From Comamonas testosteroni ATCC 11996 (GTDB lineage Bacteria; Pseudomonadota; Gammaproteobacteria; Burkholderiales; Burkholderiaceae_C), in contig NZ_AHIL01000043.1 in assembly GCF_000241525.1 (NCBI RefSeq), forward strand, positions 372,001 to 436,000: a stretch of 64,000 nucleotides of DNA. The letters are read 5' to 3'. Below, piece by piece: positions 1 through 8,581 of the stretch. Under the pieces are notes generated by a model, which was not told the origin of the DNA, searched no databases, and saw only the letters and a program-made list of their open reading frames with translations. The position numbers were made by a program, and so were the translations under genes. Positions within the stretch are counted from its first letter, which is position 1. Each line of letters starts with the position of its first letter.

Positions 1-351
1 CAGATGGCGCTGGCCCGAGGCAGCCATGCGCTGGCCGGGCCGCACAAGCGACAATTGCAGGCCCAGGATCTTTCGGCCATCGAACTGCACGACGCCTTTG
101 CCGTGCAAGGCCTGGCTTTCTGCGCCGCCATGGGCCTTGCGCCCGAGCAGATCAACAGCGCGGGCGGCGGCCTGGCGCGTGGCCACCCGATAGGTGCGTC
201 TGGCGCGATTGCGCTGGTGCGCTGCCTGGCTCAGCTCCAGCTTCAGGCCCGCTCATCGACCACCGGCACTGCGCTCGGTCTGGCGGCCATTGCCGGCGCC
301 GGCGGCATTGGCGCGGCAACCCTGGTGCAATGGCTGCAAGCCACCCCCTGA
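1..351 (+). CDS. Thiolase-family protein, C-terminal part (cut by window edge)
   Basis: The reading frame is open from base 1 and is the C-terminal lobe of a thiolase (acyl-CoA acyltransferase). Two family motifs are visible: ELHDAFAVQG, the counterpart of the usual NEAFA box, and GGGLARGHPIGASG, which holds the active-site histidine. The last thiolase box, normally a cysteine followed by a glycine run, reads GLAAIAGAGGIG here, with alanine where the catalytic cysteine is expected. The protein may therefore be a divergent or non-condensing thiolase. The substrate cannot be read, and the N-terminal half lies outside the window. Confidence 0.85.
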   Translation, partial: QMALARGSHALAGPHKRQLQAQDLSAIELHDAFAVQGLAFCAAMGLAPEQINSAGGGLARGHPIGASGAIALVRCLAQLQLQARSSTTGTALGLAAIAGAGGIGAATLVQWLQATP

Positions 352-358
352 ATTCATT

Positions 359-368
359 TTTGATAGCT
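359..368. repeat. Copy of recurring intergenic motif TTTGATAGCT
   Basis: TTTGATAGCT lies just before the nitroreductase start. It is the reverse complement of AGCTATCAAA, which recurs between genes at 1166 and 54835, with a nine-of-ten match at 4554. From memory, similar short motifs are scattered through Comamonadaceae intergenic DNA. Its function is unknown. Confidence 0.35.
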
Positions 369-376
369 ACTACCCC

Positions 377-1090
377 ATGTCCAGCAAAGGCTCAACTGCT
401 ACAACACTTGAAAGCATCGACTTGCCGGCAGGCATGGCGCTGATGCAGCAACGCCGCTCCACACGTGCTTTCCTGCCCGATGCCGTGCCTGATGCGCTGC
501 TGCAGCAGCTGCTGCTGACGGCGCGCCAGGCGCCCAGCGGCGGCAATCTGCAGCCAGGCCAGCTGATCGCGGTGCGTGGCAAGCTGCGCGAGCAACTGAC
601 GGCCGCCCTGCTGCAGGACGTCGAAAGCCAGGTGCCCGAATGCGAGGACTACACCTACTTTCCGCGCCCCATGCCCATGCAGCTGCGCAAGCGCCAGGTG
701 GCTTCGGCCCAGGCACTTTACGGTGCCCTGGGCGTGGCGCGCGACGACCGCGCCGGGCGCGAAGCGCAGTTTGCGCGCAACTACCGCTTCTTCGATGCAC
801 CCGTGGCGCTGGTCGTCACCATCGACTCCCATTACGGCCCCGGTGGCTACATGGATCTGGGCATGACGCTCTACGGCCTTCAACTGGCAGCCGCCGCCAT
901 GGGCCTGGGCAGCTGCGCCATCGGCGCCCTGGCCTCGTACCCGGCCACCGTGCGCCGCGTGCTGGGCCTGGCCGAGAGCAAACACATCGTCTGCGGCCTG
1001 GCCCTGGGCTGGGCCGACGACTCAGCCCCCGTCAACCAGACACGCACGAACCGTGCCCCTATCGCCGAGTGGTTTCAGACGCTTGAATAA
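377..1090 (+). CDS. Nitroreductase family protein
   Basis: A 237-residue FMN-dependent nitroreductase-fold oxidoreductase, which would use NAD(P)H to reduce nitroaromatics, quinones or similar acceptors. The N-terminal RRSTRAF box is the usual phosphate/FMN-contact motif. APSGGNLQP and the C-terminal GSCAIGALASY and GLALGWAD segments follow the family order. The ATG at 377 was chosen because the protein homology begins there; the open frame continues upstream into the thiolase gene in another frame. It starts 26 bases after the thiolase stop and may be co-transcribed with it. The real substrate is unknown. Confidence 0.88.
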   Translation: MSSKGSTATTLESIDLPAGMALMQQRRSTRAFLPDAVPDALLQQLLLTARQAPSGGNLQPGQLIAVRGKLREQLTAALLQDVESQVPECEDYTYFPRPMPMQLRKRQVASAQALYGALGVARDDRAGREAQFARNYRFFDAPVALVVTIDSHYGPGGYMDLGMTLYGLQLAAAAMGLGSCAIGALASYPATVRRVLGLAESKHIVCGLALGWADDSAPVNQTRTNRAPIAEWFQTLE

Positions 1091-1165
1091 ATGAGCAGCT
1101 AGCGCAATCCCACAATAGATTTCAAGCAACTTTCTATCTAAGATTCAATATAAACAAGCGCCATA

Positions 1166-1175
1166 AGCTATCAAA
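1166..1175. repeat. Copy of recurring intergenic motif AGCTATCAAA
   Basis: AGCTATCAAA lies in the AT-rich gap between the nitroreductase and the terminator of the methionine transporter. It is the same motif as at 359 (reverse complement) and 54835. Confidence 0.35.
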
Positions 1176-1184
1176 TAAAGAGCA

Positions 1185-1212
1185 ATAAAAAAGCGCTGCA
1201 AGTGCAGCGCTT
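1185..1212 (-). terminator. Rho-independent terminator after metQ
   Basis: A perfect 9-bp stem (AAGCGCTGC and its complement) encloses a 4-base loop. On the minus strand the stem is followed by a run of Ts. It lies about 130 bases beyond the metQ stop and would end the leftward metNI-metQ transcript. Confidence 0.75.
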
Positions 1213-1267
1213 AGTTAAATGCCTCAGAAACAGGCATACCCCAGCAAAGAGACAGCAAGCAAGAGCC

Positions 1268-1340
1268 GCCTCGCAGCGAGGCTGTCGTTCCCCTTGGGGG
1301 CGCCCGGCCAGGGGAAGGCACGAAGCGCCTCAGGGGGGAG
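1268..1340. repeat. GC-rich intergenic repeat-like element
   Basis: It begins with the perfect inverted repeat GCCTCGC-A-GCGAGGC and continues with CCCCTTGGGG and the block GCGCCTCAGGGGGGAG. From memory, this composition resembles a GC-rich element found at gene ends in many Comamonadaceae genomes; only this copy is seen in the window. It sits directly after the metQ stop. Confidence 0.4.
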
Positions 1341-1343
1341 TCA

Positions 1344-2144
1344 TCAGAACGCCGGGAAGACCGAGCCCTTGAACTCCTTGTCGATGAACTGGCGCACCTC
1401 ATCGGAGTGATAGGACTTGATCAGCTGGGCGACCCAGGGCTGATTCTTGTCGGCATCGCGCACCACCATGATGTTCACATAGGGGTTCTTGGCCGACTCC
1501 AGCGCAATCGCATCCTTCTTGGGGTTCAGACCAGCCGAGATCGCGAAATTGGTGTTGACGGTGGAGGCATCCAGATCGTCCAGCGAACGTGGCAACTGGG
1601 CCGCATCCAGCTCGACGAACTTGAGCTTCTTGGGGTTGGAGACCACATCCAGGGGCGTCGCCTTCAGGCCCGCGCCCTCCTTGAGCTTGATCAGACCCTG
1701 GGTCTGCAGCAGCAGCAGCGCGCGGCCACCATTGGTGGGGTCGTTGGGGAGGCCGAACTTGGCGCCGGTGGGGAGCTCGGACAAGGCCTTGATCTTCTTG
1801 GAGTAGATGCCGATGGGGAAATTCACCGTGTCGGCCACCCAGCTGATCTTGTAGCCGCGATCCTTGATCTGAGCATCCAGATAGGGGCGGTGCTGGTAGC
1901 TGTTGGCATCCAGATCGCCGGCGGCCAGTGCCGCATTGGGCTGGACATAGTCGCCGAACTCGATGACCTTGAGGTTCAGGCCGTTCTTGGCAGCAACCTT
2001 TTTGACCACTTCCATGATCTGCGCGTGAGGACCGGCGGTCACGCCGATCTTGATGGTCTTGTCCTGGGCCTGGGCGGCAAAGCCCAGGGTGGCCGCAGCA
2101 GCCACGGCCAATGTGGTGCGCAAAAGCGAGCGCTTGTTCAACAT
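1344..2144 (-). CDS. metQ: Methionine ABC transporter substrate-binding protein MetQ
   Basis: A 266-residue periplasmic binding protein of the NlpA/MetQ family that captures D/L-methionine for MetNI. A signal peptide ends near AAQAQ. The mature part starts IKIGVTAGPHAQIME and contains the family segments FGDYVQPN and LPNDPTNGGRALLLLQ. There is no lipobox cysteine, so it is probably soluble rather than a lipoprotein. The ATG at 2144 has AAGGA upstream; a TTG further upstream is less likely. It is separated from metNI by a small OB-fold-like gene and terminator-like hairpins, so it may be partly uncoupled from the transporter genes. Confidence 0.93.
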   Translation of the reverse strand: MLNKRSLLRTTLAVAAAATLGFAAQAQDKTIKIGVTAGPHAQIMEVVKKVAAKNGLNLKVIEFGDYVQPNAALAAGDLDANSYQHRPYLDAQIKDRGYKISWVADTVNFPIGIYSKKIKALSELPTGAKFGLPNDPTNGGRALLLLQTQGLIKLKEGAGLKATPLDVVSNPKKLKFVELDAAQLPRSLDDLDASTVNTNFAISAGLNPKKDAIALESAKNPYVNIMVVRDADKNQPWVAQLIKSYHSDEVRQFIDKEFKGSVFPAF

Positions 2145-2297
2145 GCAGATTCCTTGTGCCAAAGATTGAGAGTGGCTAAGACTGTAGCGTCAGTTTCATG
2201 TGCCAGCGCGCTGTTTCTTAGACAGATTGCTCAGATGCAAACTACAGATTGGCAATACAAGCCGCAACGGCTTGCATGCGACAACCCAAGCGCCCAC

Positions 2298-2329
2298 AAA
2301 AAAGCCCGCTCCTTCACGGTGGCGGGCTT
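2298..2329 (-). terminator. Terminator after the OB-fold gene
   Basis: An 8-bp stem, GCGGGCTT with AAGCCCGC, is followed on the minus strand by a T run. It lies just past the stop of the small gene at 2348 and upstream of metQ. Confidence 0.65.
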
Positions 2330-2347
2330 GTCTGCATGCGCAGGCTG

Positions 2348-2656
2348 TCAAAGATCGGACATCGTGGGTGCTGCCAGCACCTGCTGGGCCACCACGTCAA
2401 GCACAGCATGGGACTCGTCTTGCCTGTCGATCCAGACCTTGGGCGTGAAGCTGCCACGCAAGGCAATCGCATCGCCTTCGGAGAGACTGCGCAGCACGGC
2501 GCAAGGTGCATTGTCAAAAGCGACGATATTCACGGGAATCGAGGAGCCGTCGCCGGCATTGGCTCGCATGCGAGCCACCATATAGGGGCGGCGGTTGCGG
2601 TCTACGCGACTCTCGGGGATGCCGGTCAGTCGGCCGGTAATCAAACCATCCATCAT
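2348..2656 (-). CDS. Small OB-fold (single-strand-binding-like) protein
   Basis: A 102-residue protein that resembles short single-stranded-DNA-binding/PriB-like OB folds. It begins MMDGLITGRLTG and has alternating beta-strand patterning with segments such as RPYMVARMRA, VNIVAFD and GDAIALRGSF, the last typical of SSB strand 4. It is much shorter than canonical SSB (about 170 residues) and lacks the acidic C-terminal tail. It lies between metI and metQ on the same strand, an unexpected place. Assignment rests on fold-like patterning, so the function is tentative. Confidence 0.6.
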   Translation of the reverse strand: MMDGLITGRLTGIPESRVDRNRRPYMVARMRANAGDGSSIPVNIVAFDNAPCAVLRSLSEGDAIALRGSFTPKVWIDRQDESHAVLDVVAQQVLAAPTMSDL

Positions 2657-2674
2657 TTGCTGTTATCTACCCAG

Positions 2675-2708
2675 AAAAAATCATGGCCGCCCTTGAGCAA
2701 GAGCGGCC
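2675..2708 (-). terminator. Possible terminator after metI
   Basis: GGCCGC and its complement pair around a 12-base loop. On the minus strand the stem is followed after a short gap by six Ts. It is about 90 bases past the metI stop. The stem is short, so the call is moderate. Confidence 0.4.
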
Positions 2709-2797
2709 TTTCAAAAAATTTTGAACCTGCATTTTAGGGCGGCACCTGTTTCCAGGCAGCAGCCCTTTTCTTAATTTTTTGTAATGTACGGCACGGC

Positions 2798-3463
2798 TCA
2801 GCGATGGCTCAGACGGCGCACGGCCCAGTCGCCCAGGCTTTGAATGGCTTGCACAAAGAAGATCAGGATGATCACCACAACCAGCATCACATCGGGCAGG
2901 AAGCGCTGGTAGCCGTAGCGAATACCCAGGTCGCCCAGGCCACCGCCGCCAATGGCGCCCGCCATGGCCGAGTAGCCGGTCAGGCTGACGAAGCTGATGG
3001 TCAGACCTGCGACGATGCCAGGCAGCGCCTCGGGCAGCAGCACCTTCCAGACGATCTGGCCGGTGGTCGCGCCCATGGACTGGGCCGCTTCGATCAGGCC
3101 GCCATCAACTTCACGCAAGGCGGTCTCCACCAGACGGGCCACAAAAGGCGCCGCCGCAATCGTCAACGGCACCACGGCCGCCCAGGTGCCGATGGAAGAG
3201 CCCGTGATCAGACGCGTCAGCGGAATGATGGCCACCAGCAAGATGATGAATGGGGTCGAGCGCAGCGCATTCACGATCCAGCCAACAACCTTGTTGGCCG
3301 GGCCGTTCTGCAAGATGCCGCCATGGTCGGTCAGGCGCAGGAAGACGCCCAGCGGAATACCGATCAGACCGCCGATCAGGCCCGAGATGCCGACCATGAT
3401 CAGCGTCTCCCAGAAGGAATCCAGCAGCAGCTGGAGCATCATTTCCGAAAAATTCTCAAACAT
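2798..3463 (-). CDS. metI: Methionine ABC transporter permease MetI
   Basis: A 221-residue inner-membrane permease with five or so hydrophobic segments. It carries the conserved cytoplasmic EAA-type loop that contacts the ATPase (EAAQSMGATTGQIVWKVLLP). The PFIILLVAIIPLTR and TGYSAMAGAIGGGGLGDL segments are typical of MetI. The ATG at 3463 follows the metN stop by five bases with a GAG-containing ribosome site; a TTG nine bases upstream would overlap metN. Translational coupling to metN is likely. Confidence 0.94.
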   Translation of the reverse strand: MFENFSEMMLQLLLDSFWETLIMVGISGLIGGLIGIPLGVFLRLTDHGGILQNGPANKVVGWIVNALRSTPFIILLVAIIPLTRLITGSSIGTWAAVVPLTIAAAPFVARLVETALREVDGGLIEAAQSMGATTGQIVWKVLLPEALPGIVAGLTISFVSLTGYSAMAGAIGGGGLGDLGIRYGYQRFLPDVMLVVVIILIFFVQAIQSLGDWAVRRLSHR

Positions 3464-3468
3464 CGCTC

Positions 3469-4515
3469 TCAATCCTTGCTGGACACGATCTGCACTTGCA
3501 CACCGCTGGCGCGCAGGTGCTCCACGGCCGCGTCAATCTTGGCGGCCTCGCCGCTGGCGTACACTGCCAGCGAGCCAAAGGTCTGCTCCTGGATCTCATC
3601 GATCTGCCCGTGCAGAATCGACAGATCCAGACCCAGCTCGCGAATCAGGTGCGAGAGAATCGGCTGATAGGCGCTCTCACCCGCATAGGACAGACGCAAC
3701 AACTGGCCTTGCTGGCCGGGCTGCAGCTGAGCGGCCAGCTGGTTCACGCGGGTCATCACCGACTCGGGCAGTTGCTGGGGCACGATCTCGTCGATCAGGC
3801 TCTTGGTGATCGTCTTCTGAGGGCGGGTGAAGACATCGATCACGGCCCCCAGCTCGGCGATCTCGCCACCGTCGATCACGGCCACGCGGTCGGCAATCTG
3901 CTTGATCACCAGCATCTGGTGGGTGATCAGCACCACGGTCACGCCCAGCTCGCGATTGACCTTGCGCAGCAGATCCAGAATGGAACGCGTGGTTTCGGGA
4001 TCCAGTGCCGAAGTGGCTTCGTCGCTGAGCAGGACCTTGGGGTTGCTGGCCAGCGCCCGGGCAATGCCCACGCGCTGCTTCTGCCCGCCGGAAATCTGGG
4101 CCGGATAGCGGTCGGCCAGATGATCCAGGCCCACCAGCTCCAGCAGCGGCGTCACGCGCTGGTAAATCTCGTCCTTGGAAATACCGGCCAGCTCCAGCGG
4201 CAGGGCCACGTTGTCATACACGGTACGCGAGGACAGCAGATTGAAGTGCTGGAACACCATGCCGATGTCGCGGCGCGCGGCGCGCAGCTCGCCATCGGAC
4301 AGCTGCATGAGGTCGCGTCCGTTGACGATGACCTTGCCTTCCGTGGGGCGGTTGAGCAGATTCAGGCAGCGCACCAGCGAGCTTTTGCCCGCGCCGGAGC
4401 GGCCGATGATGCCGAACACCTCGCCCGAAGCGATTTCCAGATTGATGCCGCGCAAGGCGTGCACAGGGCCCTTGGGGCCTTTGTATGTCAGGGATAAATC
4501 CCGAATTTCTATCAT
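3469..4515 (-). CDS. metN: Methionine ABC transporter ATP-binding protein MetN
   Basis: A 348-residue ABC ATPase. The Walker [10 protein letters not shown] is near residue 38, the signature [15 protein letters not shown] near 142, and a Walker [12 protein letters not shown] follows. The C-terminal roughly 100 residues form the ACT-like NIL domain that senses methionine and inhibits transport. It is the first gene of the leftward metNI transcript. No SAM riboswitch could be recognised in the 300 bases upstream. Confidence 0.95.
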   Translation of the reverse strand: MIEIRDLSLTYKGPKGPVHALRGINLEIASGEVFGIIGRSGAGKSSLVRCLNLLNRPTEGKVIVNGRDLMQLSDGELRAARRDIGMVFQHFNLLSSRTVYDNVALPLELAGISKDEIYQRVTPLLELVGLDHLADRYPAQISGGQKQRVGIARALASNPKVLLSDEATSALDPETTRSILDLLRKVNRELGVTVVLITHQMLVIKQIADRVAVIDGGEIAELGAVIDVFTRPQKTITKSLIDEIVPQQLPESVMTRVNQLAAQLQPGQQGQLLRLSYAGESAYQPILSHLIRELGLDLSILHGQIDEIQEQTFGSLAVYASGEAAKIDAAVEHLRASGVQVQIVSSKD

Positions 4516-4843
4516 GAAAAATATTGCGTATCACGCATGAAAAATGCGCTTAACGCTATCAAAAGTGATTATTCCCATCCCAGCTGCAGCGCTGCCGGGC
4601 AGCGGGCAATGCAGGCTTTCGTTCTGGTAGATGCCGGCAGATCAAGCCAGCCTACTTTTAGTAGTAACCCTCAATAATGCCTGAGTCTAGGCAAACCTGA
4701 GAGCAACTGGGACAAGTGAATTCACTTATGGCGCCGCCAGCACGCCATCAAACGCAGGCCTTGCCCGGGCCTGCCCCCACTGGCGGCACGGCCTTGCAGG
4801 CCTTAGCATGCTTGCATCTGCCTCTGGTTTTCTCTGCCGCCCT
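4516..4843. other. Gene-free region upstream of metN
   Basis: It should carry the metN promoter (leftward) and that of the hypothetical gene at 4844 (rightward). A near copy of the recurring motif, CGCTATCAAA, lies at 4554-4563. No riboswitch, tRNA or convincing ORF was seen. Confidence 0.4.
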
Positions 4844-5254
4844 ATGCAGCCGCCCCCCCCGCCCATCCGTGTTGAATGCCCACCCGGCGCCTGCGACTGC
4901 CGGCGTCAGCAGTTGCTGAGCACGCCGGACGCGGATCTGCGCATCCTGCAGCTCACGCGCGAGGAAGAGAAAAAGCTGCTGCAGCGCCTGGAGAGCATCA
5001 GCAGCCTGGTCGATCTAGAGCATATGCAGCAGCGCATTCACGCGCTCTTGGGCCTGGAGATACGTATCACCCCCGGCAACAACGAGGTGCGCACCATGCG
5101 CGGCATCCAGATTGAGCTCGGCGACCTGCCGGGTCTATGCCGCAAAACGCGCCAGAGCATTCCTGCAGCCATCCGCAAGGGGATGGAGCGCAGGCCCGAG
5201 ATTGCCTGGGCTCTGCTGGATGCGCATGACCTGTTTGGCATGCCCGGCAGCTGA
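4844..5254 (+). CDS. Hypothetical protein with cysteine-containing N-terminus
   Basis: A 136-residue protein that I do not recognise. It starts MQPPPPPIRVECPPGACDC, so a proline run and three cysteines precede a helical segment (LTREEEKKLLQRLE, about residues 35-60). A mixed C-terminal part follows, with EIRITPGNNEV and GDLPGLCRKT. The CxxxxCxC arrangement could bind metal, but that is a guess. An upstream in-frame ATG at 4808 is possible. The proline run is encoded by a tract of eight Cs (4853-4860) that could slip in replication. It stands alone between divergent neighbours. Confidence 0.6.
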   Translation: MQPPPPPIRVECPPGACDCRRQQLLSTPDADLRILQLTREEEKKLLQRLESISSLVDLEHMQQRIHALLGLEIRITPGNNEVRTMRGIQIELGDLPGLCRKTRQSIPAAIRKGMERRPEIAWALLDAHDLFGMPGS

Positions 5255-5674
5255 GCCAAGCACCGGCAACGCCCGGCAGAAACGTAGACACTTCACCACC
5301 TGATCCTTCAGACACCGGTAGTCCTTGCGGTCTACGTCGCCCTGCCCATGGCGGCCTTTCGCTTTCAAAAGCAATACGCCCGATACCCCTCAAGCGCATT
5401 TTCATCTTGGTTTTCCCTAGGTCACCTACCACAGGTTTTCCCTTGCTTGCCCGAGTCGGCGCGGGGCTGGAGCGGCAGTCTGTCTCTGTGGTGACTTCGC
5501 TAGGCGTTAGTGGCTAGTCCAAACGAGCGATGGCGAGCCGCAAAGCTCGCTTGAACATTGAAATCGTCAACAGGCGTCAAGTCAGCGACTAGCTGACCTG
5601 GACTAGACCTTGGCCCGATTCGCGGGCAGATCGATAGTGCAAATGCTGCACACATACATCTTTGAGGATTCGTG
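5255..5674. other. Gene-free leader region with small inverted repeats
   Basis: No credible ORF was found. Two small hairpins lie in the second half: GGCGAGC/GCTCGCT around 5532-5551, and GTCAGC/GCTGAC at 5581-5597. A separated pair CTAGTCCA (5514-5521) and TGGACTAG (5599-5606) encloses the first hairpin. They may form a structured leader or regulator sites for the DUF1329 gene. Confidence 0.35.
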
Positions 5675-7060
5675 ATGGAAAGCAACCTGAGCTACCGCGC
5701 CCTGATCGCGCTGACCGTGACCGGCGTCATGGCTGGTGCTGCCACCGCCAAAGGCAGCCCCGAAGAAATTGAAAAGCTGGGCAAGTCCTTGACCTGCATC
5801 GGCGCCGAAAAGGCAGGCACCGCCAGCGGCGTGCCCGAATACACGGGCAAGTGGCTGGGAACGCCACCTGGAATTCAGTACACGCCGCACGTGGGTCAGC
5901 ACCCAGTGGACCCTTATGCCAATGAAAAGCCCCTGTTCTCCATCACGGCCGAGAATGCGGCCAAGTACGCCGCCAATCTGACCGAGGGCCAGAAGGCCAT
6001 GTTTGCGCGCTACCCCAAGACCTTCAGCATTCCCGTGTATCCGGGCCATCGCGACTTCCGCTATCCGGACTTTGCCTGTGCCTCGGCCAAAGCCAATGCG
6101 CAGAACGCCGTGATCAACGCAGACGGAATGGGCGCCGACAACGCGGTCAAGGGTGCCATACCGTTTCCCTTCCCCAAGACCGGCATGGAGCTGGCCTTCA
6201 ACAACCTGTTTCCGCTGCGCGCGTTCACCGAACACACACTGCGTGACAACGCCTATGTGATGCAGGATGGCTCCACCGTCTTCGGCCGTGCCGACAACCG
6301 CAACATGAGCCTGCTGCACTCCCCCGAGCAGGCCGGCAAGCCGCTGGAAGGCACCATGGCCCAGGGCATGAATGCGGTCCAGCTGCCCGAGCGTGAGAAA
6401 GGCGGGGTCAGCGTCAGCCGGGAGCCAGTCAACTTCAGCAAGGACAAGCGCCTGGGCTGGAGCTATGACCCGGGCACACGCCGGGTGCGCCAGATTCCCG
6501 AGTACGGCTTTGACCAGCCCATGGGAGGCGGCGTGGGCGCCAAGATGACGATTGACTCCGACCGTCTCTTCAATGGCTCGCCCGAGCGCTACAACTGGAA
6601 GAATCTGGGCAAGAAGGAAATCTACATTCCCGCCAACGCGTACAAGATTCACGCCAATACCGTGAAGTACGCCGACCTGCTCAAGCCCGGCCATGCCAAC
6701 CCCGAATACATGCGCTACGAACTGCGCCGCGTCTGGGTGCTGGAAGCCACGCTCAAGGAAGGCTATCGCCATCTCTATGGCAAGCGCGTGCTTTTCCTTG
6801 ACGAAGACACCGGCCACGCCGTAATGAGCGACTTCTACGATGCACGTGGCAACCTGTGGCAGCAAGGCCTCATCAATTACTACTACGCGTTCGACTCCAA
6901 CGCCTGGCATGCGGGCACGGCCTTCTACCACGACCTGATCGGCGGCGGCTACGTGGCCTACAACCTGTTCCAGGAACGCCCCAAGGGCCCCGTGCTCAAC
7001 AAGGGAGACATGACCCCCTCCATGTTCACCCCTGAAGCCACACGCAACGCCGGCACCTGA
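5675..7060 (+). CDS. DUF1329 domain-containing exported protein
   Basis: A 461-residue protein of the DUF1329 family, which has a LolA/LolB-like barrel fold and is usually exported. The signal peptide (residues 1 to about 26) ends near AATAKG. The family-typical tail is present, including RRVWVLEATLKEGYRH, LFLDEDTGHAVMSD and FYHDLIGGGYVAYNL. The ATG at 5675 has GAGG upstream; a GTG one codon earlier is possible. DUF1329 genes usually sit beside DUF1302 and RND-type genes, but here the neighbours are a DUF1254/DUF1214 protein and a sulfatase-like protein, which is unusual. Role unknown. Confidence 0.85.
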   Translation: MESNLSYRALIALTVTGVMAGAATAKGSPEEIEKLGKSLTCIGAEKAGTASGVPEYTGKWLGTPPGIQYTPHVGQHPVDPYANEKPLFSITAENAAKYAANLTEGQKAMFARYPKTFSIPVYPGHRDFRYPDFACASAKANAQNAVINADGMGADNAVKGAIPFPFPKTGMELAFNNLFPLRAFTEHTLRDNAYVMQDGSTVFGRADNRNMSLLHSPEQAGKPLEGTMAQGMNAVQLPEREKGGVSVSREPVNFSKDKRLGWSYDPGTRRVRQIPEYGFDQPMGGGVGAKMTIDSDRLFNGSPERYNWKNLGKKEIYIPANAYKIHANTVKYADLLKPGHANPEYMRYELRRVWVLEATLKEGYRHLYGKRVLFLDEDTGHAVMSDFYDARGNLWQQGLINYYYAFDSNAWHAGTAFYHDLIGGGYVAYNLFQERPKGPVLNKGDMTPSMFTPEATRNAGT

Positions 7061-7183
7061 GCGGCTTGTTCCCCATGAGCGGCCAGCACACGCGGTATGC
7101 GGTGCTCGCCGCAGAAAAGGCCGGGCCGGGATGGAAAAAGCCAACGGCCTCGGTCATCACCACAACAACACCATCTCAATCAC

Positions 7184-8581
7184 ATGTCAAAGTTGAATCG
7201 CGCCGGGCTGCGCGCCATGGCAGCTGCTGCATTGGGCCTTTGCCTGGGCATGACCCATGCCCAGACATCCGTAGCCACCGAAGACCAGGCACTGGACAGC
7301 CTGATCCGCGAGGCCATGCTCTACGCCTACCCCTATCAGGAATTCATGAAAATGCGACATGAAGCCCTGGAGGTCAAGGACTCGCCCACCGCCACCACGC
7401 TCAACCACTTCCGCCACTCGCGCCACCTGGCCACGCCCAAGGACCGCTGGGCCAACGGCCCGATTCGCGACACCTTCTACTCCACGGCCTGGCTGGATCT
7501 CGAAAAGTCTCCGCTGGTGCTGTCCCTGCCCGAAACCCATGGCCGCTACTACGTGATCGCCATGATTGGCGCAGACCTCAACACCTTCTCCTACGTGGGC
7601 CGGCGCATTGGCGGCACCACGGCACGCAAGGTAGCCCTGGTCGGCCCGCGCTGGAGCGGCAAGATCCCACAGGTCGACCAGATCGTGCGCGCGCCTACGC
7701 GGGACGTCTATCTGAATCTGCGCGTGCTGGTCACCGGTGAAGATGACCTCAAGAGCGCCCATGCAGTACAGGATGGGTTTCGCATGGAGCCTGTGCACAA
7801 GAACCACGAAGAAAATCCAAAAATCAAGCCGCAAGCCCAGGACTGGAGCCGCTTTGTCGATGTGAGCAATGAGGCCCTGGTGCGCAACCCACCGCCCGGC
7901 ACAGAGCAACCTCTGCTGCAACGCTTTGCCAGCGTGGGCATCTGCGGCAAGGCCTGCAGCTGGGACAAGCTGCCCGAGTCCGTTCAACAGCGCTGGCTGG
8001 CTTTGGCACCCGAGATCGAGAAAAGCGAACTCAAAAATCGCCTGAATGCCGACCGCAAGACGACTGACCCTGGACACAGAAACGGCTGGACCCCCTATCG
8101 CCTGCCTGACGGCTTTGGCAGCAACTACGCCATGCGTGCCCAGTCGGCAGCCATGTCGGGCGGCATCCTGGGCCTGGAGGCCGCAGAGGCCACCTATTTC
8201 GCTGCCAGTGTGGACGGCAACAATCAGGCGCTCGGCAAGGGACAGGCTTACCGCCTGCATCTGCCCCAAGGCCGTCTGCCCTCAGATGCCTTCTGGTCCA
8301 TCTCTCTTTATGAATTCGTGACCGGAGGCCAGTACATGGTGGACAACCCCATCAACCGCTACTCCATTGGCGACCGCACCAAGGGCATGAAGTTCAACGC
8401 CGACGGCAGCCTGGACATCTGGTTGCAGCCCACGGACCCGGGTCCAGAAAAGCGCGCCAACTGGCTGCCCACGCCCGAGAAGAACCTGTTCTACCTGATG
8501 GCCCGCGCCTACCAGCCCTGGCCCGAGGTGCTGGACCCTTCGTGGATTCTGGAGCCGGTGCAACGGATCAACGCCCAATGA
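7184..8581 (+). CDS. DUF1254 / DUF1214 domain exported protein
   Basis: A 465-residue protein with an N-terminal signal peptide ending near THAQT. An N-terminal DUF1254 domain contains AMLYAYPYQEFMKMR, DTFYSTAWLDLEKSP and GRYYVIAMIGADLN. A C-terminal DUF1214 domain contains FWSISLYEF and the typical NRYSIGDR and DIWLQPTDPG segments. The ATG at 7184 was chosen because the signal peptide begins there. It lies 123 bases after the DUF1329 gene and overlaps the next gene by four bases (ATGA). The family is widespread but has no firmly established reaction. Confidence 0.86.
   Translation: MSKLNRAGLRAMAAAALGLCLGMTHAQTSVATEDQALDSLIREAMLYAYPYQEFMKMRHEALEVKDSPTATTLNHFRHSRHLATPKDRWANGPIRDTFYSTAWLDLEKSPLVLSLPETHGRYYVIAMIGADLNTFSYVGRRIGGTTARKVALVGPRWSGKIPQVDQIVRAPTRDVYLNLRVLVTGEDDLKSAHAVQDGFRMEPVHKNHEENPKIKPQAQDWSRFVDVSNEALVRNPPPGTEQPLLQRFASVGICGKACSWDKLPESVQQRWLALAPEIEKSELKNRLNADRKTTDPGHRNGWTPYRLPDGFGSNYAMRAQSAAMSGGILGLEAAEATYFAASVDGNNQALGKGQAYRLHLPQGRLPSDAFWSISLYEFVTGGQYMVDNPINRYSIGDRTKGMKFNADGSLDIWLQPTDPGPEKRANWLPTPEKNLFYLMARAYQPWPEVLDPSWILEPVQRINAQ

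Noticed and set aside
4516..4720. Search for a SAM-type riboswitch before metN
   Set aside because: No recognisable stem pattern or conserved core could be found by eye.
5603..7144. Long minus-strand frame opposite the DUF1329 gene
   Set aside because: It is a shadow of the DUF1329 gene, which has a signal peptide and family motifs.
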